This document shows positions 16,534-24,316 of a DNA stretch of 57,554 nucleotides, one piece after another. The position numbers and the translations under genes are program-made. Every line of letters begins with the position of its first letter. Positions within the stretch are counted from its first letter, which is position 1. Below the pieces are notes generated by a model, which was not told the DNA's origin, did not search any database, and saw nothing but the letters and a program-made list of their open reading frames with translations. Location: assembly GCA_023412455.1 (NCBI GenBank), contig JAEYNQ010000199.1, forward strand, positions 1 through 57,554, written 5' to 3'. Source of the DNA: Bacillota bacterium. Lineage in GTDB: Bacteria > Bacillota > Clostridia > Lachnospirales > Cellulosilyticaceae.

Positions 16534-18633
16534 TTAGTCTATCTTAAAATTGGCCATGGAGCTATTTAAAACATCCATTGATTCATTGAGCTTGTAAGAT
16601 ATTCCTAATAGTTGCATCATAACTGCTTTTTGCTCTTCACTTAAGGCATTAACCTCTTCTGTTGCTGCAGCCGTTTCCTCTGTAATCATTTTAATACGAC
16701 TAATGTTCTCAAGCATCTTCTCTTTAAGTTGTTCCATATCATTGACTTCTGTATTAACATTTCCTATATTGATATCCATACTCTTTAGTTTTTCTATAAT
16801 ATTTAAGAAAGCAGTATACGCTTTATTTACAGCCTGTTCTTGATCAGCAAATATCCTATTAGATTCTTTAACTAAGTCTACAGCATCACTTGTTTTCTTT
16901 TCAATGGTATTCAGGGTACTTCTAACATTATGGGTTGACTTTTTAGATTGCTCTGCTAAATTACGTACTTCATGAGCCACTACTGCAAATCCCTTGCCTA
17001 CTTCACCTGCTCTTGCAGCCTCGATACTGGCATTTAAGGCTAAAAGATTAGTCTGTTCACTAATACCATCCACTAACTTCATAATCTCCCCAATACTTCT
17101 TGTTAGAGTGCTTAATTCAATAATACTATCCTTGATTTTACCAGATACCTGAATAGACGAACTCATGGTTGTATTAAGGGTATTCATAATATGAGATGCC
17201 TCTTCTATAATGACTTTAGCCCCTTGATTATCTGTATAAATACTCTTTGTCCGATCCATTACTTCTTGAATACTATCTGAAAGCTGATTCATCGCTTTTG
17301 CTGTCTTTTGTGCATCTATAGCCTGATTGCTAGAGCCTGTAGCAATCTCTTCGATAGATGAAGCGAGTTGCTCAAAGGCTTCTACAGACTGATTAGTTGA
17401 ATTATTTAAAGTCTTACTTCCCTCGATGGTTCCCTCGATGACGTGTTGGGTATCTTCAAGGAGTTTTTGAATATTGCTAATCATTTTATTAAAACTTAAA
17501 CACAGAAGGCCTATTTCATCTGTGCGTTTGGTATCTATACGAACTGTTAAATCCCCTTCCTCGGCTAACTTCATCAACTTCATCATATTAATAATAGGCG
17601 TTGAAAAGCTCTTAGAAAAGACCACACTTACTAAAACTGCAATAACTGCTAAGACAGCTATAAGCATCCATATAAGGGTGGATGCCGTACTCAGATTACG
17701 AGTAAGAGACTTCTGCGGTAGTTCAGCAATAATTTTCCACCCATTATTAGCCGTTGCATAAGTAATTAATGTATCCTTTTTAATGGCACTTCCTGTAGGT
17801 TCTTCATTTCCTCCTACAAAGTCCCATACATAAGCTTCTGCATGGAGTTGCTCTGAATTCTTATTATAAATTATCTTTCCCGTCTCATCTGTCAAATAAA
17901 CATTAGCCCCTTCTAGCAATTTGATTTTTTTCATATCGGCTATAATGTTATCTAACTTAATAGGCGCTACCATAATACCAAACTCTTCACCTATAGCTGT
18001 ATTAGATACCTTTCTAATGAAGTAAACATTTTTTTCATCAGAACCTAAACCCTTTGACCATAAGTATTCCCCATTAAATTCCATACTCCCCAATTGGGCT
18101 AGTTCTCCTTCTTTGACTGAAGAACCATTGCCCATCACCGTTCCATCCTTACTTATAAGAATTGCTCCCTCTATACTTTTTTCAATTGAGCCAAGGTAAA
18201 CTAGACTTCTCTTAATAGATTGAACCACCTTTACTTTCTCTCCTGGATTGCCTACTACTTTACTATAAGAAATAAGAAGATTATTAGTTTGTGAATTCAA
18301 ATCATTGATAATATATTTGGTAACATTTTTTTCTATATCTTCAAGGAAATAATTGATACTGGAGCTTGTTTGATTAACAATATCCGATGTAAGCTGTGTA
18401 CTCGTTTCTTTCAATGTGCTTGCAGAAACGGAGGACGAAATAATATTCACTAAAAGCAATGGGATCGTGGCAAACATAACGGTAATAATAATTAGCTTGG
18501 TCTTAATAGATTTAGCAATAGTAAGCTTACTTAATTTCGTTTTCTCTAGTGTCAATGTACTAGCCTTTGTTTTAATCCCTCTAGGAGTTTCCTTATTACC
18601 TGCTTTTCTTAGCTGTGTCTGTACACGCTTCAT
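16534..18633 (-). CDS. Methyl-accepting chemotaxis protein, 699 aa
   Basis: Transmembrane chemoreceptor. A positively charged N-terminal tail precedes membrane helix 1 (about 46-68). An extracytoplasmic Cache-like sensor follows (about 70-315), then helix 2 (about 318-341), HAMP (about 342-395), and a signalling domain with the hairpin-tip motif QTNLLALNASIEAARAGEVG. GAGGAGG lies 7-8 bases before the ATG. No other chemotaxis or flagellar gene is nearby, as is usual for dispersed receptors. The ligand is unknown. Confidence 0.93.
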   Translation of the reverse strand: MKRVQTQLRKAGNKETPRGIKTKASTLTLEKTKLSKLTIAKSIKTKLIIITVMFATIPLLLVNIISSSVSASTLKETSTQLTSDIVNQTSSSINYFLEDIEKNVTKYIINDLNSQTNNLLISYSKVVGNPGEKVKVVQSIKRSLVYLGSIEKSIEGAILISKDGTVMGNGSSVKEGELAQLGSMEFNGEYLWSKGLGSDEKNVYFIRKVSNTAIGEEFGIMVAPIKLDNIIADMKKIKLLEGANVYLTDETGKIIYNKNSEQLHAEAYVWDFVGGNEEPTGSAIKKDTLITYATANNGWKIIAELPQKSLTRNLSTASTLIWMLIAVLAVIAVLVSVVFSKSFSTPIINMMKLMKLAEEGDLTVRIDTKRTDEIGLLCLSFNKMISNIQKLLEDTQHVIEGTIEGSKTLNNSTNQSVEAFEQLASSIEEIATGSSNQAIDAQKTAKAMNQLSDSIQEVMDRTKSIYTDNQGAKVIIEEASHIMNTLNTTMSSSIQVSGKIKDSIIELSTLTRSIGEIMKLVDGISEQTNLLALNASIEAARAGEVGKGFAVVAHEVRNLAEQSKKSTHNVRSTLNTIEKKTSDAVDLVKESNRIFADQEQAVNKAYTAFLNIIEKLKSMDINIGNVNTEVNDMEQLKEKMLENISRIKMITEETAAATEEVNALSEEQKAVMMQLLGISYKLNESMDVLNSSMANFKID

Positions 18634-18934
18634 GCCTTATCCTCCTCATTTAATCGTAATAATTATTTATGTAGCCTAAAAACCCTATGATACATCCTAC
18701 TACTAACCTAAATATGCCTTATCTTTTGCCTAAATACAATAAATTTTATTGTCATACAAATATTTACTCTTATTTATATATAAATTTATGAAAACTTTTA
18801 AATTATAAAATCTTAAAAATATAAAGTTTTCAACCCTATTATTTATTTTTTAGTTTTTTCTCTTTTAGATTTATATTTTTTTTGCTTTTTGTAAATAGTA
18901 AGTAATAGGTTCTATTACTTTAAAGGAGGCCTTT
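18634..18934. other. Divergent AT-rich intergenic region
   Basis: About 300 bases between the chemoreceptor and lipoprotein genes. There is a weak inverted repeat (AAAACTTT ... AAAGTTTT, about 18798-18831) and one around ACAATAAA/TTTATTGT. No gene or known riboswitch was seen. The promoters for both genes must lie here, but no near-consensus pair stands out. Confidence 0.45.
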
Positions 18935-19567
18935 ATGAAGAATAAATATGTTTTTCTCCTGTTTTACGCTTTACTTCTTTTTAGTTGCTGTGGTTGTAGT
19001 AATAATCAGCAAGTAAACTCTACCCCTACTGAAGTTACTGGCAAATTCTTAGATGCTCTCAAAGCTCAAAATTTTACAGCTGTTAAAGAAATCTATGCTG
19101 AAAATATAGACAATATATCCCATTTCAAAAATAAAATTGAAGACATTTCTCCTTTACTTGCTAATAATCTCTTTGATAAAATGTTTGACTTTGACTACTC
19201 CATTGATAAAGTGGAGTTAGATGAAAAAAATCCTAAAAAGGCTGTTGTTCAAACAACCTTTACGACTTATGACCTAGGTAAAGCCTTTCAAAGCACTATT
19301 ACTGAATACCTCAAAACAGACTTACAGATGACTTTTAATGGTGCTACAGATGACGAAATCGTAAAAAAAGTAGAGGACACCATTATAAAAGATATTGAGT
19401 CAGCTAAAAAAAATTTTGTTACCCATGTAAATATTCATCTAACAGAAGAAAAGGGAGAATGGAAACTAGATAAAATAGGAGATAACCCCGAATTCCTCAA
19501 TGCACTCTCTGGTAATATTATTGCTACCATCGATGCGTTAAGCAACAATTTTACCACCCAACCCTAA
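18935..19567 (+). CDS. Predicted lipoprotein, 210 aa
   Basis: Signal peptide with lipobox (LLFSCCGC, lipidated Cys21), then a compact domain beginning with a helix (PTEVTGKFLDALKAQNFTAVKEIY) and ending in beta-rich sequence (VNIHLTEEKGEWKLDKI). This order resembles NTF2-like/DUF4878- or DUF5105-type extracytoplasmic proteins. AAAGGAGG lies before the ATG. It is monocistronic and ends at a strong convergent terminator. Function is unknown. Confidence 0.8.
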   Translation: MKNKYVFLLFYALLLFSCCGCSNNQQVNSTPTEVTGKFLDALKAQNFTAVKEIYAENIDNISHFKNKIEDISPLLANNLFDKMFDFDYSIDKVELDEKNPKKAVVQTTFTTYDLGKAFQSTITEYLKTDLQMTFNGATDDEIVKKVEDTIIKDIESAKKNFVTHVNIHLTEEKGEWKLDKIGDNPEFLNALSGNIIATIDALSNNFTTQP

Positions 19568-19570
19568 CAA

Positions 19571-19612
19571 CAAATAACCTTTAAACAAGCTCTTATGTTT
19601 AAAGGTTATTTG
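19571..19612. terminator. Convergent bidirectional terminator
   Basis: A perfect 17-bp inverted repeat (arms 19571-19587 and 19596-19612, CAAATAACCTTTAAACA and its complement) lies between the convergent lipoprotein gene and the membrane-anchored protein gene. Confidence 0.85.
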
Positions 19613-19615
19613 TAT

Positions 19616-20701
19616 TTATTCTCTCATAATGCCACTTATACTAAAGCCTGCATCTGCTTCAGTATTCATTCCTGTATTCATTATCAGCTCAACTACTTCG
19701 TCTCTTGTTAAAAGTTTTTTACCTTCTAATCCTTCCAGATAGATTTTATTCGTTTCTTCCTTCAAATCAATGCCCTTATTGATAACATCCCTTACAGAAG
19801 GTAATACTTCCTTGGTCATCTGTTGCATAAAGGTGGGCAGAGCTAATATAGGATTATAGGAAGGATCTGAAGCATCCATAGTACCTGCAATCTCTTGCAT
19901 CGTGTCAAGTGTCCCCATGGATAAGTCAAAATAATCATTTATTTCATTATAAATCACTTCAAATTCTGGCCCCTCTGCCTTAACTCCCCCATACTGAGTT
20001 TTAAAATCTTCCTGTAAAAGCTTCATGTCCTCTATACTTGCTTGAATGGATTCTTTCTTTAAATCCTTAAAGTCCATAAAGCTATTAATCAATGGCTCTA
20101 AGCTATTCATCACATAGTGCTCCATGTTATTAGCCAGATGCTTCCTAGCTTTTCTCACAGGATCACTCTCTTGTTCTGAATAGGTATAGCCATCTAGAAA
20201 ATAATTCTCTACAAGATATAAACTAATGGCTTCCACCTCCTCTTTAGTAAGTGGCCTTCCTTCACTTATACCTTGCCGAGCTGTAGTAAGTCTAGGGTCT
20301 TCTTGAGCCATTACTTGAATACTAGCATCTGTTGTCATCTCCTCTGTGGCTGCTTGTACCTTATCTGTGCTCTCTTTTTCTTCTGTTGTTTGCTCTACTA
20401 TCTCTTCCCCTTCATTAGAAACCGCTTCTTTTAAAGGCTCTTTTACCTTTTGTGGAATAGGTGGCTTCATTTCTACCTTTTGCTCTTCAATAACAAGGTT
20501 TTCTTTTTGGGTTTCCTCATCAATTTGCTTTTGTACCACCTCTAACTGTTTGGCAACTTCTTTTTGAATAATAACATCTGCTAGTGTCTTTTTCTTATTT
20601 TGAGCTTCTATAACCAGTTCGTTAACCGAAAAACTGGCTAATTTAAAAGCCCCAAACGCCACTGCTGCTACTATACTGATTTTGATGATATTCCTCCACA
20701 T
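19616..20701 (-). CDS. Membrane-anchored hypothetical protein, 361 aa
   Basis: Unrecognised family. One N-terminal membrane helix (about 7-27) is followed by a long charged, coiled-coil-prone segment rich in Glu, Lys and Gln (about 30-135), then a helical C-terminal domain (about 140-361). AGGAGAG lies 5 bases before the ATG. It is the last gene of an ABC-2 transporter operon (ATPase 22184, permeases 21480 and 20711), so it may be an accessory subunit outside the membrane. No catalytic motif was seen. Confidence 0.75.
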   Translation of the reverse strand: MWRNIIKISIVAAVAFGAFKLASFSVNELVIEAQNKKKTLADVIIQKEVAKQLEVVQKQIDEETQKENLVIEEQKVEMKPPIPQKVKEPLKEAVSNEGEEIVEQTTEEKESTDKVQAATEEMTTDASIQVMAQEDPRLTTARQGISEGRPLTKEEVEAISLYLVENYFLDGYTYSEQESDPVRKARKHLANNMEHYVMNSLEPLINSFMDFKDLKKESIQASIEDMKLLQEDFKTQYGGVKAEGPEFEVIYNEINDYFDLSMGTLDTMQEIAGTMDASDPSYNPILALPTFMQQMTKEVLPSVRDVINKGIDLKEETNKIYLEGLEGKKLLTRDEVVELIMNTGMNTEADAGFSISGIMRE

Positions 20702-20710
20702 AGTTCTCTC

Positions 20711-21478
20711 CTAACATTTTCTTTCAATGGAAAAATCCTTTTTATAAACGACTCGGCTGCATAAGATTAGAAAAAGAATAGTTATAGCAAGATAGGATAA
20801 GTTACGCAACATATAACCCTGCCTATTCATTTGCTTTATAAAAGGTAAGGCATTAAATAAATAGTGTAAAGCTAATCCTATGACCAAACTGCTTAACAAA
20901 CCATAAACTTCTTCCTTGGCCTTTATAGCAACCCATAAACTTATAGTGCCTGCACATAAATAGTGTAAAAAAGTAGCTGTCAGAGATGTCCCTATAACCT
21001 GTAGGGGAGTGTAAGTAAAATCTCTTACTTGTTGTCCCAGCATCACCCTTACTTTAATAAAATCAGAGCTCCATTTGTTGATATAGGGAAAAACCTGATA
21101 AGCTATGAGGAAATTCATTAAAAAGAGCCCTAGAAAAAAGAGTAAGGTGTAAAAGATAAAGGTTATGTATTTGAAAAAAAACCAATTCCTCCGACTTCCA
21201 CTTTGGAGAACTTCTAAACTTCCAAAATTATCATCAAACATAATGCCACATATTAAAAACAAGTAGGTAGGTAAATAAATATAGGTGATCCCCACTGTAT
21301 CATTGAGAATCAAATAAGTAATCTCAAAGGAAGAAAAATTAATAGCCACTGCATCGGATAAGGTAATGTACTTACTGACACTGACTACGGCTACAAAAGC
21401 AAAAACAATCAAGCATAAGCACCATCTCACTGCATTAAAACTTTGTGAAAGTTGATAACGTAGCATTCCTCCTGGCAT
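20711..21478 (-). CDS. ABC-2 type permease-like membrane protein, 255 aa
   Basis: About six predicted membrane helices, no soluble domain. It lies one base from the upstream permease gene and 9 bases from the downstream accessory gene, so it is part of a tight operon. Probably the second half of a heterodimeric ABC-2 permease. Family assignment is by topology and context rather than clear motifs. Confidence 0.75.
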   Translation of the reverse strand: MPGGMLRYQLSQSFNAVRWCLCLIVFAFVAVVSVSKYITLSDAVAINFSSFEITYLILNDTVGITYIYLPTYLFLICGIMFDDNFGSLEVLQSGSRRNWFFFKYITFIFYTLLFFLGLFLMNFLIAYQVFPYINKWSSDFIKVRVMLGQQVRDFTYTPLQVIGTSLTATFLHYLCAGTISLWVAIKAKEEVYGLLSSLVIGLALHYLFNALPFIKQMNRQGYMLRNLSYLAITILFLILCSRVVYKKDFSIERKC

Positions 21479-21479
21479 C

Positions 21480-22187
21480 TTATCTCCTCCTCCTTTGTAA
21501 GGCTTCTAAAAAGGCGATGAGTAAAAGGATAAGTGTAACCCCTCCTACAAGAATCCTTATCATCCTTTGAATAGCTTGTTCATTGACTTCTCCTCCTAAA
21601 ACCCAAGGTGAAAAACATAAGGGTGGATAATAAGCCTCTAGGCTTAAATAAGGAAAGGCATAAGTGAGTAAAAGATAAATCACCTGTGGTGCTATGACTG
21701 GAATATATCGCTTAGTATTTACAAAAGTTAGACTATAGGATAAGCTAGCCATACTACTACCAAAAAGATAGTCTAAGAGTAATACTCTTATAAAACCCAT
21801 CTTGTCTGGATAAGGGCCTAAAATCCTACATAAAATAAATAATAAACTAACAGGTATAAGAAGTGCCAAGCCACCCACTATACTATTCACCAAGCCTCTT
21901 CTGAGAACATAGCTTCGTGTACGTGCCTTATTAAATAAAAAAAGGTCATATCCATAGTCCTTCTCCAGCATATTCATATTACTATAGGGTAAACTTGCAA
22001 GCAGTGGGGCTAAAAAAGGATAGACATAGGACTGGGCAAGCTTAAAAGCTTCTCCACTATCATATGAAGTATGCCCATAAAAGTAATAACTAAACGACCC
22101 TATTACTAATAAAATGCCAAATGCTAACGAAAATATAAAATTTCTTTCTTGTAAGGCCCGTTTGAGGTCAACGATGAAAAATCTCAT
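21480..22187 (-). CDS. ABC-2 type permease-like membrane protein, 235 aa
   Basis: About six membrane helices, starting with a cytoplasmic RALQERNFIFSLAFGILL segment typical of ABC-2 permeases. Its ATG overlaps the stop of the ATPase gene by 4 bases. Together with the next gene it should form the membrane part of the transporter. Substrate unknown. Confidence 0.75.
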   Translation of the reverse strand: MRFFIVDLKRALQERNFIFSLAFGILLVIGSFSYYFYGHTSYDSGEAFKLAQSYVYPFLAPLLASLPYSNMNMLEKDYGYDLFLFNKARTRSYVLRRGLVNSIVGGLALLIPVSLLFILCRILGPYPDKMGFIRVLLLDYLFGSSMASLSYSLTFVNTKRYIPVIAPQVIYLLLTYAFPYLSLEAYYPPLCFSPWVLGGEVNEQAIQRMIRILVGGVTLILLLIAFLEALQRRRR

Positions 22188-22843
22188 GCCTTCACCTCTC
22201 CCCTTTTCCTAACCTTTTTATCATGAAGTTCAAAAAGTTCATCACAAAGAACCTCTAGATCCTCTTTATTATGACTGGCTAAAAGAATGGTTACTTGTTT
22301 CTCTTCCTTTAACTTTAAAAAGAAAGAACGCATCCTTTTAATACTCTCTTCATCGAGGCCATTCATAGGTTCATCTAAAATAAGAAGTTCTGGCTCATTC
22401 ATAATAGCTTGGGCAATACCTAGTTTTTGACGCATCCCTAAGGAATAATTTTTAACAGATTTACTACTACCAGGGTCTAACCCCACTTGTTCCATAGCCT
22501 GTCTCACCTTTCCAATGGATACCTTTTCTTTACTCATACTGTTTAATATCTTCAAATTCTTAATGCCGGAATAATGGGGAATGAAGCCTGGATTTTCAAT
22601 CAAGACGCCCATACGCTCAGGAAACTTATTGACTCTAGAAATATTTTTACCTTCTAGAAAAATAGAGCCTGACGAGGGCCTAATGAGTCCTGTCAACATT
22701 CTAAAAATAACTGTCTTTCCCGAACCATTACGCCCAACAAAGCCATAGATTTTACCTTTTTCAAGAGCAAGATCTACATCTACTAAAACATCTTCTTTTT
22801 TAAAACTTTTACATACTTTTTCAAATCGAATATAGGTTACCAT
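22184..22843 (-). CDS. ABC transporter ATP-binding protein, 219 aa
   Basis: Walker A GRNGSGKT (about 37-44), signature YSLGMRQK (about 133-140), Walker B LLILDEPMNGLD. Cytoplasmic ATPase of the CcmA/BcrA type, short and without the C-terminal extension seen in the 14667 paralogue. AAGGGGG lies 5 bases before the ATG. First gene of a four-gene operon with the two permeases and the membrane-anchored protein. Confidence 0.92.
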   Translation of the reverse strand: MVTYIRFEKVCKSFKKEDVLVDVDLALEKGKIYGFVGRNGSGKTVIFRMLTGLIRPSSGSIFLEGKNISRVNKFPERMGVLIENPGFIPHYSGIKNLKILNSMSKEKVSIGKVRQAMEQVGLDPGSSKSVKNYSLGMRQKLGIAQAIMNEPELLILDEPMNGLDEESIKRMRSFFLKLKEEKQVTILLASHNKEDLEVLCDELFELHDKKVRKRGEVKA

Positions 22844-22895
22844 TTGTCCCCCTTATTATTCAAAAAATTTATTATACTATCAACTTGTCCCTTAT

Positions 22896-23585
22896 CTATT
22901 CTATTTCTTGACTTAGCATCTTAGTATCTAAAATTTTAAAACCATTCTTATAATAATCAATAAGACCTTCCTCTTTCATCCGAGAAAGTTCACGGCACAT
23001 GGCACTACGAGAAACATTCAGATAGTCTGCTAGTTCATTCCGATTCAAACCAATATTAAAGGCTTCTTGCCCTTGGCTACTTGCTTCATCTAGAAGATAG
23101 GTGGCTAGCTTCTGGCGCATCCCCTTAAGGACTAGGTAGTCCATCTTTTGATTAAGATAATAATTTTTCTCTCCTAGTATCCCCATCATGTTTTTGATAA
23201 GTGTCACATGATGGGTACACCCCTTAGAGCAACTTCTAACAAGTCTCTCAAAAGGAACAAACAGTATCTTGGTATGGCTTCTACTTCTTACGGTAACAGG
23301 ACTGAGTCTCTTGCTGGTACAGACAATACCTTCTCCAAATAGTTTACCTACTTCTAAAACAGCTATAATATGGCGATCCCCTGCTATATTTTCTTTTACT
23401 ACTTCTACTCGCCCTTCTAATACAATACCTATACGTTCCACTGAGTCCCCTAATTTAAAAATAATTTCTTCATTTTTATAGTTTTTTTCTTGCGTCTCTA
23501 AGCAAGTTAATAAAGGAATCAGCTCCTCTTCCCTAATCTCTTTAAAAAGGGAAACCTTTTTCAATAGGGGTAAATAATTAGTCAT
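22896..23585 (-). CDS. Crp/Fnr-family transcriptional regulator
   Basis: Cyclic-nucleotide-binding-like sensor domain (about 5-130; VERIGIVLEGRVEVVK, GKLFGEG) and a C-terminal helix-turn-helix with NRNELADYLNVSRSAMCRE (about 177-195). The start is ATG 23585, 6 bases after AGGAGG; the longer frame would encode that ribosome site as Arg-Arg. No Fnr-type four-cysteine N-terminal cluster is present. Its proximity to hcp suggests an HcpR-like role in nitrosative stress control, with the palindrome at 24235 as the candidate operator; this is inference. Confidence 0.85.
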   Translation of the reverse strand: MTNYLPLLKKVSLFKEIREEELIPLLTCLETQEKNYKNEEIIFKLGDSVERIGIVLEGRVEVVKENIAGDRHIIAVLEVGKLFGEGIVCTSKRLSPVTVRSRSHTKILFVPFERLVRSCSKGCTHHVTLIKNMMGILGEKNYYLNQKMDYLVLKGMRQKLATYLLDEASSQGQEAFNIGLNRNELADYLNVSRSAMCRELSRMKEEGLIDYYKNGFKILDTKMLSQEIE

Positions 23586-23686
23586 CTTCTTCCTCCTATC
23601 CCTTCCATTATTCATTTTACCTTATCCATCTAACCACTTACTATAAACTTCTTAATTAATCTTTTCTTTTTTTCTTATTTTATGCC

Positions 23687-24112
23687 CTATGTCATAAAAC
23701 CAACTAATATATAGCCTATGGTGCATAGTATAACTCCCCAGATTCCATAAGGTATTTTAGATTTTACATGGGCCATAGGTTCACATCCAACCACCGAAGC
23801 AATCACGTAGTTATCACTTTGATAAAGACAAAGGGCACCACCTGCTCCCTCAATAAGTTCTACCATTCCTCCCATTAAGGCAATAATAATAATAATTTCT
23901 ACTGTATCTTCATTCACCATGACCTTCTCTAGTGTATGAGAAAAACCGGTGATGAAATTCCCACCATAAATCATAATCATACAAAGTAAGGTAGCCAGTA
24001 TAATGGCTTCTGCTACTTCACCTATCTTACAGAGTACATCCTCCTTTTGGTAGACACGTCTTTCAAGCTTTGAATAAATGTTTTCTACTCTTCTTAGTTC
24101 TTCCTGGGCCAT
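23687..24112 (-). CDS. Hypothetical membrane protein, 141 aa
   Basis: Charged N-terminal helix, then three predicted membrane segments (about 29-53, 70-92 and 121-139) separated by short loops. I do not recognise the family. The start at ATG 24112 has GGAG 8 bases upstream; an ATG two codons earlier is too close to it. It lies divergently from hcp and shares the intergenic region with the hcp palindrome, so it may be co-regulated. Confidence 0.65.
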   Translation of the reverse strand: MAQEELRRVENIYSKLERRVYQKEDVLCKIGEVAEAIILATLLCMIMIYGGNFITGFSHTLEKVMVNEDTVEIIIIIALMGGMVELIEGAGGALCLYQSDNYVIASVVGCEPMAHVKSKIPYGIWGVILCTIGYILVGFMT

Positions 24113-24234
24113 TTTCATCGCTCCATTTCAAGGTTAATGATCTATTTTAGAGATACTCTTTATTTCATTATATATTTATTCACCAATATTGTAAAAATCT
24201 TATTTTTTTTATTTATTAGACATATCTACTTTTA

Positions 24235-24248
24235 GTTGCTATAGCAAC
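24235..24248 (+). promoter_or_regulatory. Palindromic operator upstream of hcp
   Basis: Perfect 14-bp palindrome GTTGCTATAGCAAC. Its centre lies about 40 bases upstream of the start expected from a TATATT/TATTAT -10 box at 24266-24273. That geometry fits a class II Crp/Fnr activator site overlapping the -35 region. A Crp/Fnr gene is encoded 0.7 kb away. Confidence 0.6.
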
Positions 24249-24316
24249 ATACAACCTTTGTTTTTTATATTATCCTTAATTCATAACAAAGAAACGCAAA
24301 AAAGGAGCGATGAAAA

